From DAOTXL01 sp034434895 (GTDB taxonomy: Bacteria; Chloroflexota; Anaerolineae; JAAYZQ01): 7,604 bases of DNA. Positions 1 through 5,178 of this stretch are shown one piece after another. The notes under the pieces were generated by a model, which made no database searches, had not been told where the DNA came from, and saw only the letters and a list, made by a program, of their open reading frames with translations. The stretch covers positions 1 to 7,604 of the forward strand of contig DAOTYI010000300.1 in the NCBI GenBank assembly GCA_034434895.1, in the 5' to 3' direction. The translations under genes and the position numbers were made by a program. Numbering within the stretch: position 1 is the stretch's first letter; each line of letters begins with the position of its first letter.

Positions 1-146
1 GGGGGTAACGAGGGGGTCGGCGATGCCAACAGCAAGGGGGGAGGCTCAGGCCGAAGGGTCTGAAACAACATCAGGCCGATGAGGGTCAGGGCGATCAGGA
101 TAAAGAACAGGATCCCTTTGTAGCGCTCCAGCCATCCTTCCATCAT
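1..146 (-). CDS. N-terminus of a membrane-anchored protein, possibly ComEA-like (partial)
   Basis: Only the first 48 codons are in the window; the frame is open to the edge. The product starts with two Met codons (146 and 143) and a short charged segment (MMEGWLERYKG), followed by one strongly hydrophobic segment of about 17 residues (ILFFILIALTLIGLMLF, residues 12-28), and then a Pro-rich stretch (RPEPPP, later SPTPSLP). This is a signal-anchor followed by a flexible external linker. The start lies 25 bp after the stop of the TPR gene, with AAGGGT just upstream as a modest ribosome binding site, so the two genes are probably cotranscribed. An N-terminal anchor plus Pro-rich linker is how ComEA-type DNA-uptake receptors of this group tend to begin, but the helix-hairpin-helix domain that would prove it lies outside the window. 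Other anchored proteins are equally possible. Confidence 0.6.
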   Translation of the reverse strand, partial: MMEGWLERYKGILFFILIALTLIGLMLFQTLRPEPPPLLLASPTPSLP

Positions 147-171
147 CTACCCTTGAAACAGGCAGCCCAAC

Positions 172-1302
172 CTACTTTTTCTGCGAGCAGAGATCAAGCC
201 CTTCCCAGGCGGGCATGGCATTGGGATCAAGCTCGATAGCCTTTAGCAGCCAGGGGCGCGCCTCATCACACCGGTCCAGATAGACATAGGACAGGCCGAG
301 CTCATAGTAGTACTCCAGCTCGACAGACCCCAGCTCCAGTGCTGTTTTGTAGGCCGCGATGGCATCTTCATAGTTGCGAAGGATATAGTTGGTCAGCCCC
401 AGATGGCCAAAGGCCGGCGCGTAGGTTGAGTCCACCTCCGTTGCTTTTTCAAAGACGACTCTGGCGCGCTGATAGTCCCCGGAGCGGAAATAGGCCCAGC
501 CCAGTTGATCGAGGGCGTAGGCACTGCGCGGGTCCACGACGGTAGCTTTCTCATAAGCTGCCAGGGCATCCTTGTAGCGGTTATAGCTCATGTGAATGCG
601 GCCCTGGTCAATGTAAGGTTGAGCCAGCCGGGGATGGAGCTGCGAAGCGCGCTGATATTCTGCCACAGCCTCCCGATACCGGCGCTGCTTTTCCAGAGCA
701 TAACCCAGGTCGCGGTGGGCAAAGACGCTGCTATCGTCCAGGCTCACGGCCAGGCGTGCCGTTTCCACCGCCTGACTCACCTGCCTCAGGTCGGCATAGA
801 CCTCGGCCAGGTAGGCGTGGGCCTCGGCATAACCTGGATCGAGGTCGGTGGCGCTCAGGCAGGAACTCAACGCCTCCTGGAGTTTGGCCTGGTCCCCCTC
901 TGCATCCCAATCCAGGGCCATGCACAGAGCAGCCAGCGCCGGGGCGCTGTCGGGGGCCAGGCCCACCGCCTGCCGTGCCTTTTCTACCGCCTCGGTTGTC
1001 CGTTGGCGGAGGGTTAACAGGTAGGCCCACCAGACATACGGAGTCGGATTGGCGGGTTCCAGAGCGGCCGCCTGGCTATATTGGGCGATGGCTCCGTCCA
1101 GGTCCCCCTGCAGGTATAGCTCGTGAGCCTCCGCCATGATATCGGCCGCCGTGGGCGTCGGCGTGGGGGTCGGGCCGATCTGAATGGGTTGAACCAGATC
1201 GCGCCGCCAACCCAGAATGTACACTCCTGTAGCCACAAGCACCAGCAGAAAAAGGACCCGGACAGGCGAGGATCGTCTCTTTCTGGGCGGTCGGATGTAC
1301 AT
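172..1302 (-). CDS. Membrane-anchored TPR-repeat protein
   Basis: Protein of 376 aa. A basic N-terminus (RPPRKRR) precedes one transmembrane segment (about residues 16-31), then a Pro-Thr linker (PTPTPTPT, 44-51), then about nine tandem tetratricopeptide repeats of ~34 residues from residue 52 to about 362, with the usual pattern of A/G-x-x-Y/L and closing P (for example YQRAS..LHP, YEKAT..VDP, LLKAIELDP). TPRs form protein-binding superhelices; no catalytic domain is visible. Topology is predicted as N-in with the TPR domain outside the membrane, where it may scaffold envelope proteins; the partner is unknown. An in-frame TTG six bases upstream (1308) would lengthen the protein by two residues, but it touches the GGGAG ribosome binding site (1309-1313); the ATG at 1302 has the proper 6-nt spacing and is preferred. 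It is first in a unit with the partial gene at 1-146. Confidence 0.88.
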   Translation of the reverse strand: MYIRPPRKRRSSPVRVLFLLVLVATGVYILGWRRDLVQPIQIGPTPTPTPTAADIMAEAHELYLQGDLDGAIAQYSQAAALEPANPTPYVWWAYLLTLRQRTTEAVEKARQAVGLAPDSAPALAALCMALDWDAEGDQAKLQEALSSCLSATDLDPGYAEAHAYLAEVYADLRQVSQAVETARLAVSLDDSSVFAHRDLGYALEKQRRYREAVAEYQRASQLHPRLAQPYIDQGRIHMSYNRYKDALAAYEKATVVDPRSAYALDQLGWAYFRSGDYQRARVVFEKATEVDSTYAPAFGHLGLTNYILRNYEDAIAAYKTALELGSVELEYYYELGLSYVYLDRCDEARPWLLKAIELDPNAMPAWEGLDLCSQKK

Positions 1303-1322
1303 GATCAACTCCCGTTGAATCC

Positions 1323-1351
1323 ATTATAGCATGGTCAGACAGAGATGGCAA
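1323..1351 (-). promoter_or_regulatory. Sigma70-type promoter of the TPR gene
   Basis: Read on the minus strand: -35 TTGCCA (1351-1346), 17-bp spacer, perfect -10 TATAAT (1328-1323), preceded by TGC to make an extended -10. The predicted transcript starts near 1316, only about 14 nt before the ATG at 1302, so the leader is very short and the ribosome binding site lies almost at its 5' end. Confidence 0.75.
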
Positions 1352-1416
1352 CTCTGTGCGACAGGCTGGGGCTCATCCTCGTACGCATATCTCCCCCACC
1401 TGGTAGATACGCCCGA

Positions 1417-1445
1417 TTGCAGTTATCAATGCCCTGTGTTATACT
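1417..1445 (+). promoter_or_regulatory. Extended -10 promoter of the GNAT gene
   Basis: The -10 TATACT (1440-1445) is preceded by TGT, giving an extended -10; 17 bp upstream is a weak -35 TTGCAG (1417-1422). The predicted start near 1452 leaves a leader of about 44 nt. It is divergent from the TPR promoter, with about 65 bp between the two -35 boxes. Confidence 0.5.
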
Positions 1446-1495
1446 GCACACAATCATCGTTTGTGGGGCGACGAAAGGCCAGGGACGAGAGACCG

Positions 1496-2008
1496 ATGAT
1501 CAAGGCCGAAATGCCTCCTGTTTCCTGCCCTCTGCCTCCCTCGACCGGAGTGCTGATCCGTCCCGCCCGCCTGGACGATGCAGAGGCGCTACAACGCCAT
1601 TGCTGTCCCGACGCCTCGGTAGACGATGTCCGGGACTATCTGGCCTGGTGCCTGCGCCAGGCCAGGAAAGGCCGGCTCGTCCGGCTGGTGGCCGAGGTCG
1701 AGGGCCAGGCCGTGGGCAATGTCCAGTTGACCGTGTGGGGGCGGGAGGGGGAGATCGGCAGTCTGGTGGTGGCAGAAGCCTTTCGCCGGCAGGGGTTGGC
1801 CCGCCGACTGCTGACAGAGTTGATCGGCGAGGCACGGCGGCGCGGCCTGGAAGCATTGGAGATGTGCGCTGCCGGGCAGGAGGCGGCCATCCTGGCTTTC
1901 TATCAGCAGCTCGGGTTTCAGCCGGTGCCGGACACAAAAAAAAGGCTTTCTCGCTCTATTTCCCCCGGTCCGGTTGTTCACCTGCGCATGGAGCTATGCG
2001 GCCCGTAG
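1496..2008 (+). CDS. GNAT-family N-acetyltransferase
   Basis: Protein of 170 aa. GNAT enzymes transfer an acetyl group from acetyl-CoA to an amine. The N-terminal strand and helix read VLIRPARLDDAEAL (19-32), the typical GNAT opening. Motif A is EIGSLVVAEAFRRQGLARRLL (86-106), in which R97-R98-Q99-G100-L101-A102 is the pyrophosphate-binding R/Q-x-x-G-x-G/A loop. Motif B is AAILAFYQQLGFQPV (130-144), the usual A-x-x-F-Y-x-x-x-G-F. The acceptor substrate cannot be told. The ATG at 1496 is chosen because the homologous fold begins soon after it and the predicted promoter lies just upstream; the frame is open back to 1331 but that stretch overlaps the promoter. The ribosome binding site is weak (AGGGA at 1481-1485 or GAGAG nearer the start); ATG 1511 is a possible alternative. 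The C-terminal codons 147-155 contain an A8 run and one arm of an inverted repeat. Confidence 0.87.
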   Translation: MIKAEMPPVSCPLPPSTGVLIRPARLDDAEALQRHCCPDASVDDVRDYLAWCLRQARKGRLVRLVAEVEGQAVGNVQLTVWGREGEIGSLVVAEAFRRQGLARRLLTELIGEARRRGLEALEMCAAGQEAAILAFYQQLGFQPVPDTKKRLSRSISPGPVVHLRMELCGP

Positions 2009-2020
2009 AGCGAGAAAGCC
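1936..2020 (-). terminator. Inverted repeat with T8 tail: minus-strand terminator nested in the GNAT 3' end
   Basis: A perfect 15-bp inverted repeat joins 1944-1958 (GGCTTTCTCGCTCTA) and 2006-2020. On the minus strand the second arm is followed at once by eight T residues (complement of A8 at 1936-1943), as in a rho-independent terminator. The 47-nt loop is long but holds a smaller hairpin (CGCAT/ATGCG near 1984-2001). It is correctly placed to end transcripts of the convergent hydrolase-like gene, about 250 nt after its stop. On the plus strand no T-run follows, so it is not a good terminator for the GNAT gene itself. The long loop is the main doubt. Confidence 0.55.
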
Positions 2021-2191
2021 CTTGACAGAGGCGGGCACGATGATGGCTGATAACAATTCTGGCTACGGTGCAGGTCTATGATGCAGCAATGGGCTACGAT
2101 GAGACTTGGATGTAGGTCGGCGAAGCGGCGATGGACTCCCACGGAACAACGCTGCAGCTCTGATCCCCGTACCGCCCCTGTCTTTAGCAGT

Positions 2192-2213
2192 AAGTGACAA
2201 ATTTGCATCACTT
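2192..2213. repeat. Imperfect palindrome overlapping the -35 of the 2194-2223 site
   Basis: AAGTGA (2192-2197) and TCACTT (2208-2213) form 6-bp inverted arms around a 10-bp centre that itself contains the perfect palindrome CAAATTTG (2198-2205). The size and position over a -35 box fit an operator for a dimeric regulator; no regulator can be named. The rest of the 2009-2267 gap shows no convincing gene. Confidence 0.35.
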
Positions 2214-2223
2214 CTGCTATACT
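2194..2223 (+). promoter_or_regulatory. Plus-strand promoter-like site pointing into the 3' end of the hydrolase-like gene
   Basis: -35 GTGACA (2194-2199, one mismatch), 18-bp spacer, -10 TATACT (2218-2223) with an upstream TGC making it an extended -10. No convincing gene follows: there is a five-codon ORF at 2240-2257 (MKGVN) and then an 88-codon frame from 2262 that is antisense to the hydrolase-like gene. It could produce an antisense or short non-coding RNA, or be a relic. Confidence 0.35.
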
Positions 2224-2267
2224 TACTGTATCACATTTCATGAAGGGTGTAAACTAGGAAAATGGTA

Positions 2268-4430
2268 CTAATTGGCACCCGGTGGGGAGGGGGAACCGGT
2301 CGGAAGTCTGTCCCGTTCCACAAACAGATACTCGCGCCGGCCCAGGGTCACCCGCACATTCCGGCCGTGGAGCCATTCGACCGGCCGGGCCTGTTCGTCA
2401 TAGCGGTAGCCAGAGGCCTTCCAGGAAAGCCGCAGGTTCACGGTCACCGGCTCCGGCCCCAGGTGGTAGTAGAGGGCAAAGCGGTCGCTCAGCAGGCGGT
2501 AGCCGGGCTGTGGGGCAGGCAGGTCTAATACCTGACGCCAAAAGTCGGCCAGGAGTTCGTGCCGCTTATCTTCAAAGAGCACCGCCACCCCCTTTAGCGC
2601 GATATAGAGCCTTCCGCGCCGTTCCACCAACCCGTCATACAGCAGTTCAGATGAAGCCCCGGCGGCCCGGGCCAGAGCCGCCCCCACGCCCGGGGAGGCC
2701 ACCACCCGGCCGCCGCGCCTCAGCAGATCGCCCAGCAGGGTCAGATCGGTCCCGGTGAGATAGTCGGCGGTGGATGAAAGCACCACCACCGTCCGCACGG
2801 CATCCAGCTTCCATCCTTCCAGGCTGTCCACGAGCGCCGCATTCACCCCCTCCCTGGCCAGAATGGCCAGCCGCTCAAGGGGTTGCACCCCGGCGCGGAT
2901 CGCCTCTCGCGTGGCGCCGATCTGCCGGTGGGTCACAGCCGGCGGCGCCAGGATGAGGACCGGGGGTTGCGAGGGGGGTGCGGCCATCAACCGCCTCAAC
3001 ATGGGCAGCGTCTCCGATACCCGGCTGAACATCATCTCCGGGTCATAGGCGGTCTGGTGGGTGTCATTGTACAGCCCCTGCTCTTTGACGTTATAGTTCC
3101 AGTAGACGATGCCCCGCAGGTCGCCCCCTCCCTGCCGCACCAACAGCGCCAGCTCAAGTCCGTTGGCCACTGCGTCCGAAACGCTGCCGGGATCGGGGCT
3201 GGCCTGGCTCAAACCCCAACTGTTGGCCGCCGCCCACAGCCACACCGGTTTGCCGTAGCGCGCCGAATAGAGGCCCAGCGAGCGGGCCAGCAGGAACAGG
3301 CCCACCAGGTCGCCGTCGTTCAGGGCCACGTTGGGCAGGCCGTCGTGGGGATAGGCATCGAAGGTGATGACGAAATTGTCCGGCGTCTCGCGGAATAACG
3401 CCTCCACGTCGGGCAGGGTGAAGGTTTTGCGCGCCTGACCGCCATCAAAGGAGATGGTGACAGGCAGGCCGGGGTGGATTTTGGCCCATAGCCCGGCGCT
3501 CCAGGCCGCATATTCGACCACATAGCGCGCCTGGAATTCGCCCAGGAGCCGCTGGCGTTCCGGGTCGTCCCCAACCTCAGCAAAGCCAAAGCCGTGCCGC
3601 CGTCGGAACTCGGCTTCGGCGTGGGCCGAATAGTCGCCGCCGATCGGTTCATCGGCCAGGTTGAGCATAAGCAGCAGGTCGGCGTAGGGCCGGACAAATT
3701 CAGCCTCCAGCCAGCGGTAGTAGGCTTCGATGTCGTGGCGGTAGGCGGGCGCATAAAACGAGGCGCTGACCCCTCCGCCAAAGATGTCCAGCGGGCGACC
3801 GTCGGCGTCGCGGCGCAGGTCGGCCGGGTGCTCCTCGTTCCAGCGGCGGCCCATCTGTATCTGATAGCCGACCGGCAGCACAACCCGGACGCCCACGGCG
3901 CGGCAGGCCTCCAGCATCCGGCGTTGGGCGGCGACGATGGCGGCTGCGTCGGCATGGCGAGGGTCGGTGGGGTCGGTGTAGGCCTGATACACGGCGTAGG
4001 ACAGCCCCGGCTCGACTTTGGCCGCATCCACCTCACCGGGGTTGTTGTGGCCGATCCAGACGACATTGGCGCCGTGCGTGACCAGGCGCCGCACGATGGC
4101 CTCCATCTCGGCAGCCGAGGCTTCGGGGTAGGCTTCGACCGCCCAGCCGGCGTAGAGAGCAGGGGGAGTGGGGGAAGGGACCGGCGCGGTGGTGCGGACA
4201 CAGGTTCCAGGCCAGATGGCGGTCAGGAAGAGCAGGAGAATGCAGAATGCGGAATGGGGAATGTGGAATGCGGAATGGGGAATGTGGAATGCGGAATGGG
4301 GAATGTGGAATGCGGAATGTGGAATGCGGAATGCGGAATGTGGAATGCGGAATGCGGAATGTGGAATGCGGAATGGGGAATGTGGAATGCGGAATGTGGA
4401 ATGCATCTCTTCCGATTCGCTCAGAGTCAT
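2268..4430 (-). CDS. Secreted or anchored glycoside-hydrolase-like protein (GH42-like architecture)
   Basis: Protein of 720 aa as numbered from ATG 4430. Residues 12-61 are a repeat, [FC]-[RH]-I-P-H-S-A, encoded by the heptamer array. It runs into a hydrophobic core FCILLLFLTAIW (62-73) and a PSPTPP linker (85-90), so export is likely. About 92-480 looks like a TIM barrel: VVWIGHNN (123-130), VVLPVGYQIQMGRRW (183-197), LLLMLNLADEP (252-262, end of a strand with candidate acid/base Glu261), VTISFDGG (324-331), FVITFDAYPHD (353-363), GKPVWLWAAANSWG (393-406), GIVYWNYN (440-447). About 488-600 is a Rossmann-like domain (VLILAPPAV; TVVVLSSTADYL; LLRRGGRVVASPGVG), and about 640-710 a probable beta-sandwich. 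That order resembles GH42 beta-galactosidases. The strand-7 position where the nucleophile Glu is expected has no Glu, so activity is uncertain. The substrate is unknown. No neighbouring sugar genes are seen. Confidence 0.75.
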   Translation of the reverse strand: MTLSESEEMHSTFRIPHSPFRIPHSAFRIPHSAFRIPHSAFHIPHSAFHIPHSAFHIPHSAFCILLLFLTAIWPGTCVRTTAPVPSPTPPALYAGWAVEAYPEASAAEMEAIVRRLVTHGANVVWIGHNNPGEVDAAKVEPGLSYAVYQAYTDPTDPRHADAAAIVAAQRRMLEACRAVGVRVVLPVGYQIQMGRRWNEEHPADLRRDADGRPLDIFGGGVSASFYAPAYRHDIEAYYRWLEAEFVRPYADLLLMLNLADEPIGGDYSAHAEAEFRRRHGFGFAEVGDDPERQRLLGEFQARYVVEYAAWSAGLWAKIHPGLPVTISFDGGQARKTFTLPDVEALFRETPDNFVITFDAYPHDGLPNVALNDGDLVGLFLLARSLGLYSARYGKPVWLWAAANSWGLSQASPDPGSVSDAVANGLELALLVRQGGGDLRGIVYWNYNVKEQGLYNDTHQTAYDPEMMFSRVSETLPMLRRLMAAPPSQPPVLILAPPAVTHRQIGATREAIRAGVQPLERLAILAREGVNAALVDSLEGWKLDAVRTVVVLSSTADYLTGTDLTLLGDLLRRGGRVVASPGVGAALARAAGASSELLYDGLVERRGRLYIALKGVAVLFEDKRHELLADFWRQVLDLPAPQPGYRLLSDRFALYYHLGPEPVTVNLRLSWKASGYRYDEQARPVEWLHGRNVRVTLGRREYLFVERDRLPTGSPSPPGAN
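4237..4404. repeat. GGAATGN heptanucleotide tandem array (24 units)
   Basis: Positions 4251-4404 are 22 uninterrupted copies of GGAATG plus one variable base; two degenerate AGAATGC copies precede them (4237-4250). The variable base reads, in order, GTC GTC GTC TC CTC CTC GTC TC. Most of the array is thus a 21-bp unit of three heptamers, broken by two 14-bp steps. On the minus strand it codes for the (F)RIPHSA repeat at the N-terminus of the hydrolase-like protein; a heptamer array reads the same peptide in all three frames of a strand and has no stop. Confidence 0.97.
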
Positions 4431-4480
4431 CCTCCCGTCGGTTTCAGAAGCTGCGGGAGGATCACCGGTGTGTGCTCCAT
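4427..4480 (-). CDS. Possible 17-codon leader ORF overlapping the hydrolase-like start
   Basis: ATG at 4480 opens a 17-codon frame (MEHTPVILPQLLKPTGG) whose TGA overlaps the ATG at 4430 as ATGA, the arrangement used for translational coupling. It starts only a few nucleotides after the predicted transcription start (~4484) and has no good ribosome binding site, so translation is doubtful. It matters because the downstream ATG has its GGGAGG motif (4431-4436) directly adjacent, with zero spacing, and could need coupling. Confidence 0.2.
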   Translation of the reverse strand: MEHTPVILPQLLKPTGG

Positions 4481-4490
4481 CTCTGACGAT

Positions 4491-4519
4491 ACTTTACAAC
4501 CGGCCTCCCATTTTGTCAA
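4491..4519 (-). promoter_or_regulatory. Promoter of the hydrolase-like gene
   Basis: Read on the minus strand: perfect -35 TTGACA (4519-4514), 17-bp spacer, -10 TAAAGT (4496-4491; four of six match). The predicted start near 4484 gives a leader of about 54 nt to ATG 4430. It is divergent from the rrf2-cydAB promoter. Confidence 0.55.
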
Positions 4520-4542
4520 ATTGGTCAGCAGCAGAGTGGCAG

Positions 4543-4571
4543 TTGACATTCTGGCCGGGCTGTGGTATAAT
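4543..4571 (+). promoter_or_regulatory. Consensus sigma70 promoter of the rrf2-cydAB operon
   Basis: TTGACA (4543-4548), exactly 17 bp, TATAAT (4566-4571), with TGG before the -10 making it extended as well: both hexamers match the consensus perfectly. The start is expected near 4578, giving a leader of about 82 nt to the Rrf2 ATG. A promoter this strong usually needs a repressor, which fits the palindromes over its -10 and start site. Confidence 0.85.
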
Positions 4572-4589
4572 GTTTACCAATCAGGTAAA
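4563..4589. promoter_or_regulatory. Candidate operator: overlapping palindromes at the rrf2 promoter
   Basis: TTTACCAATCAGGTAAA (4573-4589) is a perfect inverted repeat with 6-bp arms and a 5-bp centre, lying on the predicted transcription start. Just upstream TGGTA (4563-4567) and TACCA (4575-4579) form a second inverted pair that shares the central TACC half-site and spans the -10. Binding here would block RNA polymerase. The obvious candidate is the Rrf2 protein encoded directly downstream (autorepression); that link is inference. Confidence 0.5.
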
Positions 4590-4659
4590 GGTTCAGGTCT
4601 TTGGAAGTGGCCGGCATGGGGGGCCTGATAGAGAAAAATACCGTTCCTGGAGTTTTGCG

Positions 4660-5094
4660 ATGTTCCGCATTCACCATAAAACCGATTACGCCGTTCGCGT
4701 CCTGCTGGCCCTGGCCCGTCGAGAGCCGGGCACGTTGGTACCGACAAGGGTGATCCAGCAGGAGATGCTGATCCCTCGACAGATAGCGCTCCAGGTGATC
4801 GCTGCTCTGGCGCGCGGCGGCTTTATTGAGACTGTCCAGGGCCGCCACGGGGGCATCCGCCTGGCCCGCCCGGCATCCCAGATCAGCCTTCGGGAGGTTG
4901 TCTCTTTCTTTGAAGGCTCCCTGAGCCCTTCCGAATGTCTGGAGAACCCCCTGGCCTGTCCTTTTGAGGAATCCTGCCCGGTCCGGCGGCGGTGGGCCGG
5001 TCTCCGAACGCTGATCCTCCAGGAACTGGAACAAACAACCTTTGCCAGGTTAGCCGCAGAAGCGGGCCCTTTGCCGGCCGGCCCGGCAGATTGA
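4660..5094 (+). CDS. Rrf2-family transcriptional regulator with three Fe-S-type cysteines
   Basis: Protein of 144 aa, normal for the family. The N-terminal winged helix-turn-helix covers about residues 1-70: HKTDYAVRVLLALA (6-19), recognition helix region IPRQIALQVIAALARGGFI (38-56) and the wing QGRHGGIRLAR (60-70). A dimerisation helix follows. Cys93, Cys100 and Cys106 (C-x6-C-x5-C) sit where IscR, NsrR and RirA hold their cluster-ligating cysteines, so it probably binds a [2Fe-2S] or [4Fe-4S] cluster and senses iron, oxygen, redox state or NO; which one cannot be told. Start: ATG 4660 has GGAG at 4649-4652 with 7-nt spacing and gives the usual N-terminus. The frame is open further upstream, but an earlier in-frame ATG (4570) lies in the -10 box. 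It is the first gene of the cydAB transcript, 84 bp before cydA. Confidence 0.9.
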   Translation: MFRIHHKTDYAVRVLLALARREPGTLVPTRVIQQEMLIPRQIALQVIAALARGGFIETVQGRHGGIRLARPASQISLREVVSFFEGSLSPSECLENPLACPFEESCPVRRRWAGLRTLILQELEQTTFARLAAEAGPLPAGPAD

Positions 5095-5166
5095 AAGGAG
5101 GTGGTAGAAACAGCTCTGTCCAGTTTGGCTATCTCACCCTTGTGCTCAGACACCATGTATGACTAA
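5095..5166 (+). other. Orphan Shine-Dalgarno and mini-ORF in the rrf2-cydA leader
   Basis: AAAGGAGGTGG (5095-5104), directly after the Rrf2 stop, is a near-perfect anti-16S match, yet no ATG, GTG or TTG lies at a usable distance. Further on, an in-frame TTG (5125) or ATG (5155) opens a 13- or 3-codon frame ending in TAA at 5164-5166, which abuts the ribosome binding site of cydA. It may be a leader peptide, a standby ribosome site, or the remnant of a lost small gene. Confidence 0.3.
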
Positions 5167-5175
5167 GGAGGAGGT
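5166..5175 (+). promoter_or_regulatory. Ribosome binding site of cydA
   Basis: AGGAGGAGGT, with AGGAGG placed 7 nt before the ATG at 5179; very strong. It settles the cydA start against the out-of-frame ATG at 5159. The TAA of the mini-ORF overlaps its first base. Confidence 0.8.
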
Positions 5176-5178
5176 ACG

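Noticed and set aside
1936..1943. A8 run in the GNAT gene as a programmed slippage site
   Set aside because: The unshifted frame gives a normal GNAT C-terminus; a shifted product would only swap the last residues, and the A8 is better explained as the T-tract of the minus-strand terminator.
1944..2020. 77-bp element with 15-bp terminal inverted repeats as a MITE
   Set aside because: No flanking target duplication, and the interior encodes the expected GNAT C-terminal strand.
2022..2054. TTGACA at 2022-2027 as a plus-strand promoter
   Set aside because: No acceptable -10 hexamer at 16-18 bp; the nearest AT-rich hexamer is 21 bp away.
1978..2241. 87-codon minus-strand frame between GNAT and the hydrolase-like gene
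   Set aside because: No recognisable domain, no ribosome binding site, and composition typical of a chance frame.
4168..4659. Open plus-strand frame running through the heptamer array into rrf2, which would give a 308-aa fusion
   Set aside because: The consensus promoter lies inside it at 4543-4571, the repeat is stop-free in every frame by nature, and the Rrf2 family begins at ATG 4660 with a good ribosome binding site.
4616..4750. Out-of-frame ATG at 4616 with GGAAG upstream, overlapping the rrf2 start
   Set aside because: The product resembles nothing and reads the rrf2 sequence in the wrong frame; it could act as an upstream ORF but nothing in the sequence supports that.
5080..5145. tRNA-like look of the minus strand (GAGATAGCCAAACTGGACAGAG resembles a D-arm)
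   Set aside because: No matching acceptor stem, no GTTCRA T-loop and no anticodon arm could be drawn.
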